This document shows positions 9,314 through 16,969 of a DNA stretch of 39,611 bases, piece after piece; the stretch's first letter is position 1, and each line of letters begins with the position of its first letter. The translations under genes were made by a program, and so were the position numbers. The stretch lies in NCBI GenBank assembly GCA_905480285.1, contig CAJQPT010000156.1, positions 1 through 39,611 of the forward strand. The letters run 5' to 3'. The stretch comes from an uncultured bacterium (lineage in GTDB: Bacteria; Planctomycetota; UBA1135; GCA-002686595). The notes beneath the pieces are model-generated. The model ran no database searches. It saw nothing but the letters and a program-made list of their open reading frames with translations, and was not told where the DNA came from.

Positions 9314-9663
9314 CGCTGCTCCCCCTTCGTGGTGGCCGAATCATGCCAGAACCCGCCCTGGCCGTCGGGCAGCGCCGTCGGAACGAGGGTCCCCGCAGTC
9401 CGTTGAGAAAGCGCGCGCCGGATTCTCCGGGCAATGGTTTGCCTGAAGATCCTGTACCTCTAAGGTCCGGACCCGGCCAGGCACTCTTTGTCTCGACCGG
9501 CACTCCTCCGCGCGCGCCCTCCCACGGGAACCCCAACGAGGAGCCTCCAACGAGGAGGAGCAGGATGAGGTGAGAGCGGCCCCGGCCAGCCCATGAGGGC
9601 CCAGCCAGCATGGCGGGCCCCCCCTCCCCCCCAAACCGGCACACTGCCAACCTCCTGTCTCCA
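9314..9663. other. Divergent intergenic region between HEAT protein and glnN
   Basis: 350 bp without a credible gene. It holds a possible promoter toward glnN at 9439-9466 and small inverted repeats (CCGGA-TTC-TCCGG near 9418; GCAA-TGGT-TTGC near 9431). No riboswitch or known operator was recognised. Confidence 0.6.
9439..9466 (+). promoter_or_regulatory. Possible sigma-70-type promoter for glnN
   Basis: TTGCCT (9439-9444) and TAAGGT (9461-9466) are separated by 16 bp in an AT-richer island. This would place the start near 9473 and give a 5' leader of about 190 nt before the glnN ATG. Pattern match only. Confidence 0.35.
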
Positions 9664-11859
9664 ATGACGGCCACGACCCGCCAGGAAGCGGTCCGCTCCA
9701 TCGCGAGCGACGCGTTCCTCGACCTCCGCGAAGATATCTCCGGCCTCGAGGGTGAAGCCCTCTCCGACTCGTTCGGTCGCTACGTCTTCAGCGATGACGT
9801 CCAGCGCCAGACGCTGCCCGAGGGCATCTACCAGGCGCTCCGCAAGACGATCGAGACGGGCTCCAAGCTCGACCTTGAGATTGCAGACGAGGTCGCCAAC
9901 GCCATGAAGACCTGGGCGGTCAGCCACGGGGCCACGCACTACACCCACTGGTTCCAGCCCATGACCGGGCTCACCGCGGAGAAGCACGATTCGTTCCTGA
10001 AGCCGACGGGCTCGGGCGGCGCGGTGCTCGAGTTCTCGGGCAAGCAGCTCAGCCAGGGCGAGCCCGATGCGTCGAGCTTCCCCTCAGGCGGCCTCCGCGC
10101 CACCTTCGAGGCGCGCGGCTACACGGCCTGGGACCCCACCTCACCGGCCTTTGTGCGCAAGTCCGCCAGCGGCTCGACCCTCTGCATCCCCACGGCCTTC
10201 TGCTCCTGGACCGGCGAGGCACTGGACAAGAAGACGCCGCTGCTTCGCTCCTGCGAGGCCATCTCTCGCGCGGCTGTCCGGCTCCTTCAGACCATCGGCG
10301 AGTCCTCGGTCACCCGCGTCTCTCCCACCACGGGCGTGGAGCAGGAGTACTTCCTGGTCGACCGTCAGTTCTTCCATCTGCGCCCGGACCTGATGGCCAC
10401 GGGACGGACGCTGTTCGGCGCCATGCCCTACAAGGGCCAGGAGTTCGACGACCACTACTTCGGCTCCATCTCCGGTCGGGTCCTCGACTTCATGCGCGAC
10501 CTCGAGAAGGAGCTGTGGCTCCTCGGCGTCCCGCTGATGACGCGGCACAACGAGGTCGCCCCCAGCCAGTTCGAGCTCGCCCCCCAGTACTCCGGCATCT
10601 CGGTCTCCATCGACCAGAACATGCTGACCATGAGCGTCCTGCACGACGTGGCCGAGCGCCACGGGCTCGCGGTCCTCATGCACGAGAAGCCGTACCTCAA
10701 CTTCAACGGCTCCGGCAAGCACATGAACTGGTCCATCGGGGATGACCTGGGCCACAACCTTCTCGAGCCCGGCAACACGCCCCACGAGAACCTGAAGTTC
10801 ATGATGACGCTCACGTCCATCGTGCGCGCCGTGGACATGCACCAGGACCTCCTGCGGGCCTCGATCGCCTCTGCGGGGAACGACCACCGCCTCGGCGCCA
10901 ACGAGGCGCCGCCGGCCATCATCTCGATCTTCCTGGGCTCACAGCTCACCGAGGTCATCAACGCGATGATCGAAGGTCGAGACCCCGCGAACTCGGGCAA
11001 GGGCTCGCTCCGGCTCGGGGTCGACGCGCTGCCTGAGCTGCCCCAGGACATCACGGACCGCAACCGGACCTCGCCCTTTGCCTTCACCGGCAACAAGTTC
11101 GAGTTCCGCGCGGTGGGCTCGGGCCAGTCGGTGGCCTATCCCGCTGCCTTCGTGAACACGATCGTCGCCGAGTCCATGGAGTTCATCTGCGATGAGCTCG
11201 ACGCCCGTGGCGGCGCGAACGCCGAGAACATCAACGCCGTCGTCCGGGAGACCCTGGCGAAGCACCAGCGCGTGCTGTTCGACGGGGACAACTACTCCGC
11301 CGAGTGGGTGACCGAGGCCGAGAAGCGCGGCCTCCTCAACCGTCGCACGACCCCCGAGGCCCTGGCGGCCCTCTCCGACGAGAAGAACACCGCGCTCTTC
11401 GAGCGCTTCGGCGTGCTCACCTCCCACGAGCTGGAGTCGCGCGCCAACGTGAGCAACGAGATCTACGCGTCGAAGATTCGCGTGGAGGCCCTCGCGACCA
11501 TCGACATGGCGCAGACGATGATCCTGCCGGCCGCCTCGGCGTTCCAGTCGCAGCTCTCCGAGACCATCCGAGGGGTGCGTGGCGTCGACGAGTCGATCCC
11601 GACGGAGGCTCAGGTCGAAGCGCTGCACTGCACCGCTTCCGGCGCCGCGGCGCTGCAGGCCGCGGTCAACGCCCTCTCCGAAGCGCTGGCCAAGGTCCAG
11701 GGCGCTGGCCACGGCGATGCAGATCACGCCATGGCCATGCTCAACGAGGTCATTCCGCAGATGGAGAAGGTCCGCGCCGCGGCGGACGGCCTCGAGAAGG
11801 TCGTGGACGACGACCTCTGGCCGCTCCCGAAGTACCGCGAGCTGATGTTCATCCGCTGA
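9664..11859 (+). CDS. glnN: Type III glutamine synthetase
   Basis: Condenses glutamate and ammonia to glutamine using ATP; cytoplasmic nitrogen assimilation. 731 aa from the ATG at 9664, the usual GSIII size. A start at 9610 is in frame but adds an uncharacteristic Pro-rich leader. GSIII hallmarks are visible: THYTHWFQPMTG (91-102), the metal/glutamate motif GVEQEYFLVD (224-233), HNEVAPSQFELAP (295-307), the ATP-site loop NFNGSGKHMNWS (346-357), NDHRLGANEAPPA, and RNRTSPFAFTGNKFEFR. No Shine-Dalgarno is seen at the start. It stands alone, with no glnB or amt neighbour, and ends at a strong hairpin. GSIII is typical of Bacteroidota, cyanobacteria and Planctomycetota. Confidence 0.97.
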   Translation: MTATTRQEAVRSIASDAFLDLREDISGLEGEALSDSFGRYVFSDDVQRQTLPEGIYQALRKTIETGSKLDLEIADEVANAMKTWAVSHGATHYTHWFQPMTGLTAEKHDSFLKPTGSGGAVLEFSGKQLSQGEPDASSFPSGGLRATFEARGYTAWDPTSPAFVRKSASGSTLCIPTAFCSWTGEALDKKTPLLRSCEAISRAAVRLLQTIGESSVTRVSPTTGVEQEYFLVDRQFFHLRPDLMATGRTLFGAMPYKGQEFDDHYFGSISGRVLDFMRDLEKELWLLGVPLMTRHNEVAPSQFELAPQYSGISVSIDQNMLTMSVLHDVAERHGLAVLMHEKPYLNFNGSGKHMNWSIGDDLGHNLLEPGNTPHENLKFMMTLTSIVRAVDMHQDLLRASIASAGNDHRLGANEAPPAIISIFLGSQLTEVINAMIEGRDPANSGKGSLRLGVDALPELPQDITDRNRTSPFAFTGNKFEFRAVGSGQSVAYPAAFVNTIVAESMEFICDELDARGGANAENINAVVRETLAKHQRVLFDGDNYSAEWVTEAEKRGLLNRRTTPEALAALSDEKNTALFERFGVLTSHELESRANVSNEIYASKIRVEALATIDMAQTMILPAASAFQSQLSETIRGVRGVDESIPTEAQVEALHCTASGAAALQAAVNALSEALAKVQGAGHGDADHAMAMLNEVIPQMEKVRAAADGLEKVVDDDLWPLPKYRELMFIR

Positions 11860-11903
11860 CAGCTCGCTCCGATGAGAGGGAATGATCCCTCCCAACGGAG
11901 GTT

Positions 11904-11940
11904 GGAGGCCGGCGCGCGACCCACGTCGCGTGCCGGCCTC
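11904..11940 (+). terminator. Strong hairpin after glnN
   Basis: A 17-bp stem (GGAGGCCGGCGCGCGAC against its complement, one G-T wobble) with a CCAC loop, 45 nt past the glnN stop. There is no T-run, so it is terminator-like or 3'-end-stabilising rather than a textbook intrinsic terminator. Confidence 0.6.
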
Positions 11941-12004
11941 CAGCTGTTGAGTCGCGGCCATCCACTGCGGCCTGGTCAGACCCGAGCGGCCCTCCGCCAA
12001 TAGC

Positions 12005-12116
12005 GCGGACCAACAGCGGCGCGGACGGACATCGCCGCGGACTGGCATCCCCACGGACTGGAACCCCAGCGGACTGGAACCCCCGCGGACTGGAACCCCC
12101 GCGGACCAACAACAGC
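12005..12116. repeat. 16-bp tandem repeat, seven units
   Basis: The core GCGGAC recurs exactly every 16 bp at 12005, 12021, 12037, 12053 (as ACGGAC), 12069, 12085 and 12101. The best-conserved unit is GCGGACTGGAACCCCC, and the outer units are degenerate. It lies between convergent glnN and tRNA-Met and has no spacers, so it is not a CRISPR. Confidence 0.9.
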
Positions 12117-12156
12117 ACCGGTCAAGACGACGCTCCCCCACAGACAGCGCCGTTCC

Positions 12157-12190
12157 GCGTCGAGCACCCGGCCGCGTCGAGCACCCGGCC
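12157..12190. repeat. 17-bp direct repeat, two exact copies
   Basis: GCGTCGAGCACCCGGCC occurs twice head to tail, 40 bp after the 16-bp array and in the same convergent gap. Confidence 0.85.
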
Positions 12191-12380
12191 GCGGCGGTCG
12201 CGCCGACGAGCTCGCAGGCTCCTGAACCGGGCCGGCGCTCAAGCGCGCGGGCCCAGGTCGAGGTCCGGCTCAGCAACATGCTTCCGCGCCGCTCCCCGGG
12301 CTTCCGCCGGCGCAGCCATCGGGCCGCCACGCGGGGCCACCATCAGAGCCAACAAGAGGCTCAGAGGGGGGCGGGCTGGA

Positions 12381-12457
12381 TGGTAGCGAGGGCGGGACTT
12401 GAACCCGCGACCCCTGGCTTATGAAGCCAGTGCTCTAACCGACTGAGCTACCTCGCC
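12381..12457 (-). tRNA. tRNA-Met (anticodon CAT)
   Basis: A full cloverleaf on the minus strand: acceptor GGCGAGG pairing with CCTCGCT, D arm TAGCTCAGTCGGTTAGAGC, anticodon stem-loop CTGGC-TTCATAA-GCCAG (anticodon at 12421-12423), T arm GCGGG-TTCAAGT-CCCGC, discriminator A and an encoded CCA. The first pair is G-T rather than the C-A mismatch of initiator tRNA, so it is an elongator. A CAT anticodon could also be the lysidine-modified isoleucine tRNA; elongator Met is the better fit. Confidence 0.93.
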
Positions 12458-13074
12458 GCCGTTTGGCCTGAAGAATCTACTGGCGGGAGGTGCCCTCGGC
12501 AAGGGGCGGGGGCGAGACCCGGGCAGCCCCTGGAGGGAAGCGACCTCCGGTCCGCCGGCTCCAGCGGGAGCGGGGCGCGGCCGGCCAATCAGACCCCGCT
12601 GTGCCCCTGGATCCCGCCCGGTTGGTGGCGCCGGGGGAGGTCCATCACGGGGCGCGGCTTGCCCAGGCCAGCGCTCAAGTGGCGGAGGGGCCGGAGGCTC
12701 GCCCCTGAAGATGGCGCCTCGCTCCTCCACCACACGGCCCAGTCGCGCGCCTGCGGCGCTCCGGTCGCGAGCGAATGCCTGCAGGCCTGCGGGGCTGGGC
12801 CGCGCGCCCCTCCGGATCCTCGCGGGCCTCCCTCATCTGGGCAGCGCGCTGCGCAGCAAGCTCGGGAGCGCTCGACGCGGCGCAGCTCCGGCCGTCGTCA
12901 TGGCGCCGGGCCGCTGGCGGGACGCCAAGGGGCGGATCCAGCCCGATCGCAACGCACCGGAGAGGCTGCGAGACTCCAGAGCGGCTGTGCCGCTCAGTGC
13001 GGCCGCGGAGCTCCAGGCGGCCCGTGAGGCTCCAGCGGGGCAAAGGAGTCGAGCGGCGAGCCCCGTCGGGTGGA
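12458..13074. other. 617-bp gap without a recognised gene
   Basis: Very GC-rich DNA between tRNA-Met and the end of the cysteine dioxygenase gene. Open frames on both strands are Arg/Pro/Ala-rich and look like chance frames. No repeat, RNA or promoter stood out. Confidence 0.5.
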
Positions 13075-13725
13075 TCACTCGGCCCAGGCGCGACGGATCG
13101 CTTCGGGGTCGGCCTCAGCGCAGGCCGTCCCGCGGACGCTGGTGTATCCGACCTCGATCCTGGTGGCGTCCCCGGTCTCAGGGCAGAAGGAGAGGCAGCT
13201 GTCGATGGGCCGGGCGTAGAGATGGAGGGAGACCCCATCTCGGCCGCCCGTCGCCCGGATCTGGTGCAGCGCGATCTCGTCCCGGATGAACGCCACCCCG
13301 CCGGCCTCGTAGGTCTTGACCCGGCCACGCTTGAGCCCTCCGTCGCGGGCCGAGAAGTGCTCCTCCTCGAGCGCACCGTCCAGCACCGCCATCCAGCAGT
13401 TCTGGTCGCCGTGGTCGTGAATCGCCGAGGCCTGACCGGACTTCCAGCAGAGCAGGAGCAGCTCGAAGTCGCGCGCGCGCCAGATCAAGTTTCGGCTGTA
13501 GGAGTCGTCCCCGGCGGCCGCGTACCGCCGCCAGGAGTCCTCGCCCGCCGCGTACTCGCGCAGGAGAGACGCCACCCTCGTTCCATCGACATCCGCGGGG
13601 GAGACCCCGTCCAACTCGCGCTCAAGCGCAGCCGTGAGCCGGTCCAGGGAGCAATCATCGGAGCGCACGGGGCGCGCCATGGCGGGGTCCACGTCACCGT
13701 CAGTCATCGGGTTGAGGTCGGTCAT
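13075..13725 (-). CDS. cdo: Cysteine dioxygenase, type I (cupin)
   Basis: Fe(II) enzyme that oxidises L-cysteine with O2 to cysteine sulfinate; cytoplasmic thiol catabolism. 216 aa, normal for bacterial Cdo. The cupin iron ligands are visible as His103 and His105 (IHDHGDQNCW) and His154 (LHQIRA). Cys110 sits seven residues after the first His, as in the mammalian enzyme, where this Cys cross-links to a Tyr; the matching Tyr170 is in VSLHLYARPID. The block YSRNLI...FELLLLCWKSGQAS is typical. ATG start at 13725, with an alternative ATG at 13707 and no clear Shine-Dalgarno. A related 3-mercaptopropionate dioxygenase is less likely given the conserved Cys and the HLY block. No sulfur-metabolism neighbours are seen. 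Confidence 0.9.
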   Translation of the reverse strand: MTDLNPMTDGDVDPAMARPVRSDDCSLDRLTAALERELDGVSPADVDGTRVASLLREYAAGEDSWRRYAAAGDDSYSRNLIWRARDFELLLLCWKSGQASAIHDHGDQNCWMAVLDGALEEEHFSARDGGLKRGRVKTYEAGGVAFIRDEIALHQIRATGGRDGVSLHLYARPIDSCLSFCPETGDATRIEVGYTSVRGTACAEADPEAIRRAWAE

Positions 13726-14042
13726 CGCTTGGGCATGGGTCCGGGGAAGGGGTCCAGTGCAGTGTCCGTCACCAGGGCGGTCCCGTCCAGCCGGGGCTCG
13801 GGATGCCTGGAGCCAGCCTCGATCTCGGAGCTTCGCAGCCGCCCCCCATGCAGCGGCGTCGCTCGCCGTCCCGCATCGGGCCAGGGCTCACGCTGACCGA
13901 ACCATCGCAGGGGAGGGCTCCAACGACCGGCTTCCGCGATCCCGGGATCGACCTGGCCCCCTCATCGCCCCGGCAGGACGCGGGGTGGGCCGCGGGCTGG
14001 CTCCACAAGACGTGGCCCGCGGGGCGCCTCCCCACGCCCACG
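13726..14042. other. 317-bp gap upstream of cysteine dioxygenase
   Basis: No credible gene, RNA or repeat. It presumably carries the cdo promoter, but I could not pick one out with confidence. Confidence 0.45.
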
Positions 14043-14408
14043 TCACCGCTGGGCGGGGCTCAGCTCCGTCCCCCCGTGGGCGACGGCGAAGAGCACGCAG
14101 TCCGGGTCGCCTGGGCCCCCGTTGGCGAGGGGAGCGTGCTCGCTACCAGCGGGGTACCGCACGAAGTCTCCGGCTCGGAGCACTCGGCCGTCGTCATCGG
14201 TGTAGCCGCCAGAGAGCACGAGGACATCCTCTGGGCCCAGGTGCAGGTGGCGGGGATAACCGCAGCCCGGGCCCATGCGGATCAGGACCGTACGAGCGGG
14301 CCCCTCGGACTCGGGGGCGAGGTCCAGCCATTGGACGCCCGCGTGGCGGGTCTCTCGCCAGGGGAGCTCGCCCAGGGGCCCCAGGACGGCAAGGCCAGGA
14401 AGATGCAT
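14043..14408 (-). CDS. ChrR-like cupin domain protein
   Basis: 121-aa single-domain cupin. The metal-site pattern is visible: HLHLGPE (His54, His56, Glu60) and the later His91 (YPAGSEH). The sequence PRHLHLGPEDVLVLSGGY matches the cupin domain found at the C-terminus of ChrR-type anti-sigma factors and in small stand-alone relatives. There is no anti-sigma N-terminal domain and no ECF sigma gene nearby, so a small metalloenzyme or metabolite-binding role is as likely as regulation. ATG start without Shine-Dalgarno; a TATCCT hexamer lies five nt upstream. Confidence 0.8.
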   Translation of the reverse strand: MHLPGLAVLGPLGELPWRETRHAGVQWLDLAPESEGPARTVLIRMGPGCGYPRHLHLGPEDVLVLSGGYTDDDGRVLRAGDFVRYPAGSEHAPLANGGPGDPDCVLFAVAHGGTELSPAQR

Positions 14409-14413
14409 GCCCG

Positions 14414-14419
14414 AGGATA
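14414..14419 (-). promoter_or_regulatory. Possible -10 element of a near-leaderless cupin transcript
   Basis: TATCCT on the minus strand, five nt before the ATG of the ChrR-like cupin gene. This distance would put the transcript start at or within a base or two of the start codon. Confidence 0.35.
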
Positions 14420-14488
14420 ACGACCTCGGGCGGTGAGCGGACCCTCGGCCGCTTCAGCCCCGGCGACGCCCGACCCGATAGGGGTCCT

Positions 14489-14923
14489 GTGGAAGAGCCG
14501 AACCCCACCCACCAGAAACCGAGCGAGGCGGACCCCGTCTCGCGCCTCGCCAGCGCGGCGGCGCGACTGGCGGCCTCGGCCTGCTCCGGCGGGCAGGACG
14601 CGGTCGAGCGCGACCTGCTCCGAGAGGTGGTCCAGTCGGGCCTGGCCCGCGCTGCAGGGATCTGGTCCCGGTCCCACCCGCAGGCACCCTGGGTCCAGGT
14701 CCGGAGCTACGGGGGCGAAGTCCCCTCGCCCTCCGCTGTGGGTGCAGGCTCCACCGCCACCCTCCTCGACCTCTGGCCCGATCGGTGCCTCGTCGTCCTG
14801 GGTGCGCTGCTGGACCACGAGGCGAACGTCGAGGCGATCGAGATCCTGGCCGCGACCGTCGCGCTGACCTGCCCGGGTGACGACCCCACCCCGCCGCCGC
14901 TGCCGGCCGTGGACCAGGACTGA
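14489..14923 (+). CDS. Small protein of unknown function
   Basis: 144 aa from a GTG at 14489, preceded by a GGGGT stretch about 5 nt away. I do not recognise the family. The middle part (LLREVVQSGLARAAGIWSR, then WVQVRSYGG, VVLGALLDHEANVEAIEILAA) has the helix-strand pattern of a GAF-like sensor fragment as found before histidine kinases, but no kinase follows and the protein ends in an acidic Pro-rich tail. It runs divergently from the ChrR-like cupin gene, 80 bp apart. The reading frame remains open far upstream because of high GC, so the start is uncertain and the gene itself is only moderately supported. Confidence 0.45.
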   Translation: MEEPNPTHQKPSEADPVSRLASAAARLAASACSGGQDAVERDLLREVVQSGLARAAGIWSRSHPQAPWVQVRSYGGEVPSPSAVGAGSTATLLDLWPDRCLVVLGALLDHEANVEAIEILAATVALTCPGDDPTPPPLPAVDQD

Positions 14924-15089
14924 TTCTGAATCTGAAACGCCGCTGGGGACAAATTCGCGGAACTGGTAATCCTCCCATCCATGAACCGCATCCCCACGTC
15001 GAAGCGAGCGTTGAACGCCCCCAACGCGAGGAAGAGACCTAGCCCGAGAGAGGCGTCAACGGAGAGCAATCGTGCGCGACGGAGAGCCG

Positions 15090-15278
15090 GTCAGAATTGG
15101 GCAGGCAGGCTCCATGGTGCAGCCCGAAACGTCCGTAGTCTTGAGCTGGGAGGTAGTCAAATGCCGCCCAGAATGGGGGCCTCTTCGAGAGGTGCGCTGC
15201 GTTGCGAGCCGCGGCGTATCCGGGAAGCTCGGGAGGCCCTTCTCTCTCTAGGGCCGGTGATGCTAGCTCACCGGCCCT
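15090..15278 (+). ncRNA. Candidate small RNA ending in an intrinsic terminator
   Basis: A stretch with local pairings, CTGGG with CCCAG (about 15146-15171) and CCTCT-TCG-AGAGG (about 15180-15192), leading into a perfect terminator. No known RNA family was recognised (not tmRNA, SRP RNA or RNase P), and the 5' end is a guess. The alternative is that the terminator belongs to the gene at 14489. Confidence 0.25.
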
Positions 15279-15285
15279 TCTTCTA
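15250..15285 (+). terminator. Intrinsic terminator-like hairpin
   Basis: A perfect 11-bp stem AGGGCCGGTGA / TCACCGGCCCT with a 7-nt loop, followed by TCTTCTATT. It is the most textbook-like terminator in the window. It lies 330 bp past the nearest upstream gene, which hints at an unannotated transcript. Confidence 0.7.
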
Positions 15286-15360
15286 TTGACCGCGCCACGG
15301 TCGGCTTCTCTTGACCGCGCCACGGTCGGCTTCTGTCGACCGAGTGACGCTCGGCTCCGA
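15286..15360. repeat. 25-bp tandem repeat, three units, each a mini hairpin
   Basis: Units at 15286, 15311 and 15336. The first two are identical except for the last base; the third is diverged but keeps its pairing potential (GACCG-CGCCA-CGGTC in units 1 and 2; CGAG-TGACG-CTCG in unit 3). The array starts right after the terminator tail. Confidence 0.88.
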
Positions 15361-15491
15361 CTCGCCGCCGCGCTGAAGGCCTCTCGATCCCGGCGCTTCC
15401 GGACGCCCTCAGGGCGGCCACGACGCCCCCGACGTGGGCTGAATACCCTCAGCCGTGGACGGGACGGTGGGTGGAGAGTGCGCTCCGCGAT

Positions 15492-15571
15492 GGTGATCCC
15501 AGCGCGCGGTGATCCCAGCGCGCGGTGATCCCTATGCGCGGTGATCCCTATGCGCGAATGACCCCGCGCAG
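15492..15571. repeat. 16-bp tandem repeat, four units plus a degenerate fifth
   Basis: GGTGATCCCAGCGCGC twice (15492, 15508), then GGTGATCCCTATGCGC twice (15524, 15540), then a decayed copy. The AABB order suggests step-wise duplication. Confidence 0.9.
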
Positions 15572-15677
15572 GGGTGATGCAGCAAGCAGGGGCTCGCAGG
15601 GGCCGCCCCAGGAGCCCTCAGGCGCCTCTCGGGGCGAGCTCGGCCAGCGAGAGCGGGATCGAGACCGGGCGACTGGG

Positions 15678-15683
15678 TAGGAT
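15678..15683 (+). promoter_or_regulatory. Possible -10 element for the TraB-like gene
   Basis: TAGGAT, eight nt before an in-frame GTG (15692) and 53 nt before the preferred ATG (15737). Confidence 0.3.
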
Positions 15684-15736
15684 CGGCCGCCGTGCTCTCA
15701 AGGTCTGCTCCCCCAGGTCGCCCCACCCCCACCACC

Positions 15737-16807
15737 ATGCGCTCGCCCATCGCCCCGCTCCTCGCCTTCCTCGCCGCCTGGTTCCTGCTCCCGAACGCGC
15801 CTGTCCAGGCGGCACCGAGCCAGGAGCCGCTCGCGGCGAAGCCCGCGGCGGCGGAGCCCACGGCGGCAGAGCCGTTCCTCTGGCGGATCGAGAAGGGGCC
15901 GATGAAGGGGTACCTGTACGGCACCATTCACCTCCCCGATGCACGGGCCCTCGCCTTGCCCGGGGCGGTCGAGGAGGCCTTCAAGGCCAGCGGGTCCTTC
16001 TTCGCGGAGATCGAGACCACCCCGAAGGCCGAGCAAGAGGTCCAGGTGGCAGCCCTCCTACCCCCGGCGAGCCGGCTCGACCAGCTGGTGGGCGAGGAGA
16101 CCTGGGCCAGGATCGAGGCGCGCATGGCGAGCGCCGGCCTGCCCCCCATGTACTCGGCCGGAATGGCCCGCATGCGACCCTGGGCCCTCGGGGCCACCCT
16201 CCCGATGCTCAAGTACCTGCCTGAGCTGAGCGCCGGGAAGCCCCCCCTGGACAAGATGCTCTTCCAGCGCGCCGGGAAGGAGGGCAAGACCGTTGGCGGC
16301 CTCGAGCTCCCGGCAGAACAGATCGCGGCCTTCGGGGTCTTCACCCAGGCAGAGCACATCCGCATTCTCAAGGACTCCCTCGACGAGATGGACCGCCTCG
16401 AGGCTGCTGGCCGGGACCTCATGGAGGAGACCCTCAGCGCGTGGCTGTCCGGGGATGAGCAGCGCCTGCTCGCCCTGATGGACTCAGGGTTCGGATCCGA
16501 TCCGGAGCTCAGGGAGCGCGCGGCAGCCGCGCTCCTGTGGCGACGCAACCTCCGCATGGCGAGCCGGATCGACGATCGAATGAAGGCCACCGGCGAGACC
16601 TTCTTCGCGGTGGGCGCGCTTCACATGCCGGATGCCCCGGCGAAGGCCGACGGCGCACCGGTCGACCCGTCCTCCTCGGGGGATGGCGCCGCCGAGCCGC
16701 GGCGCTCCGAGTCGACCTTCGAGGTCGCGGCCGGCCAGGTCGCGCCGAAGCTCGGACTCGTGACCCTGCTGCGGCAACGCGGGTACACGGTCCAACGGAT
16801 CCGCTGA
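15737..16807 (+). CDS. TraB/GumN family protein, secreted
   Basis: 356 aa from the ATG at 15737, chosen because it opens directly onto a signal peptide (about residues 1-26, ending PVQAA). The family fold (TIKI/TraB, putative metal-dependent proteases or chelators) shows its landmarks: YLYGTIHLPD (60-68), acidic FFAEIET (88-94), GKTVGGLELPAEQ, and the second histidine block FFAVGALHMPD, then LVTLLRQRGYTVQ at the end. Between that His block and the last helix lies an extra low-complexity insert of about 40 residues (PSSSGDGAAEPRRSEST). In bacteria the role is not established. A GTG start at 15692 is possible if the transcript is near-leaderless. No Shine-Dalgarno is present; the start context is CACCACCATG. 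Confidence 0.85.
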   Translation: MRSPIAPLLAFLAAWFLLPNAPVQAAPSQEPLAAKPAAAEPTAAEPFLWRIEKGPMKGYLYGTIHLPDARALALPGAVEEAFKASGSFFAEIETTPKAEQEVQVAALLPPASRLDQLVGEETWARIEARMASAGLPPMYSAGMARMRPWALGATLPMLKYLPELSAGKPPLDKMLFQRAGKEGKTVGGLELPAEQIAAFGVFTQAEHIRILKDSLDEMDRLEAAGRDLMEETLSAWLSGDEQRLLALMDSGFGSDPELRERAAAALLWRRNLRMASRIDDRMKATGETFFAVGALHMPDAPAKADGAPVDPSSSGDGAAEPRRSESTFEVAAGQVAPKLGLVTLLRQRGYTVQRIR

Positions 16808-16812
16808 CCACA

Positions 16813-16836
16813 GGCCCCCGCGAGGGCCCCCGCGAG
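16813..16836. repeat. 12-bp direct repeat, two copies
   Basis: GGCCCCCGCGAG twice directly after the TraB-like stop. The array is partly self-complementary and might act in 3'-end formation. Confidence 0.7.
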
Positions 16837-16887
16837 GGCCTCCACTCGGGACCCTTCCTTCAACCCGGCGTGGGTCCGGTCAGGGTT

Positions 16888-16919
16888 GACTCAGCTCTGG
16901 GTCGACTCAGCTCTGGGTC
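16888..16919. repeat. 16-bp direct repeat, two exact copies
   Basis: GACTCAGCTCTGGGTC twice, in the convergent gap between the TraB-like and esterase genes. Confidence 0.85.
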
Positions 16920-16969
16920 GACTACGGGCCGCCTCTACGCCAAGCCGGGGAAGAGGCCGCGAGGCGAGG

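Larger units (their letters stand above)
14924..15691. other. Non-coding stretch with terminator and tandem repeats
   Basis: About 770 bp, with a less GC-rich first half. It contains a perfect hairpin with a T-rich tail (15250-15278), three 25-bp repeats (15286-15360) and four 16-bp repeats (15492-15555). An open frame at 14981-15289 (102 codons, very Arg-rich) was judged spurious. The stretch 15090-15278 could be a small RNA gene. Confidence 0.6.

Noticed and set aside
6620-9406. 928-codon open frame on the plus strand
   Set aside because: Antisense shadow of the HEAT-repeat protein caused by high GC; composition is implausible for a protein.
12005-12116. Possible CRISPR array
   Set aside because: Units are 16 bp, directly adjacent, with no spacers and no cas genes; the same holds for the arrays at 15286, 15492 and 27847.
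10939-12330. 463-codon open frame on the minus strand opposite glnN
   Set aside because: Shadow of glnN running on through the 16-bp repeats; the N-terminal half only translates intergenic DNA.
14981-15289. 102-codon open frame with a plausible ATG
   Set aside because: Very Arg-rich, no ribosome-binding site or family resemblance, and it runs through the terminator hairpin.
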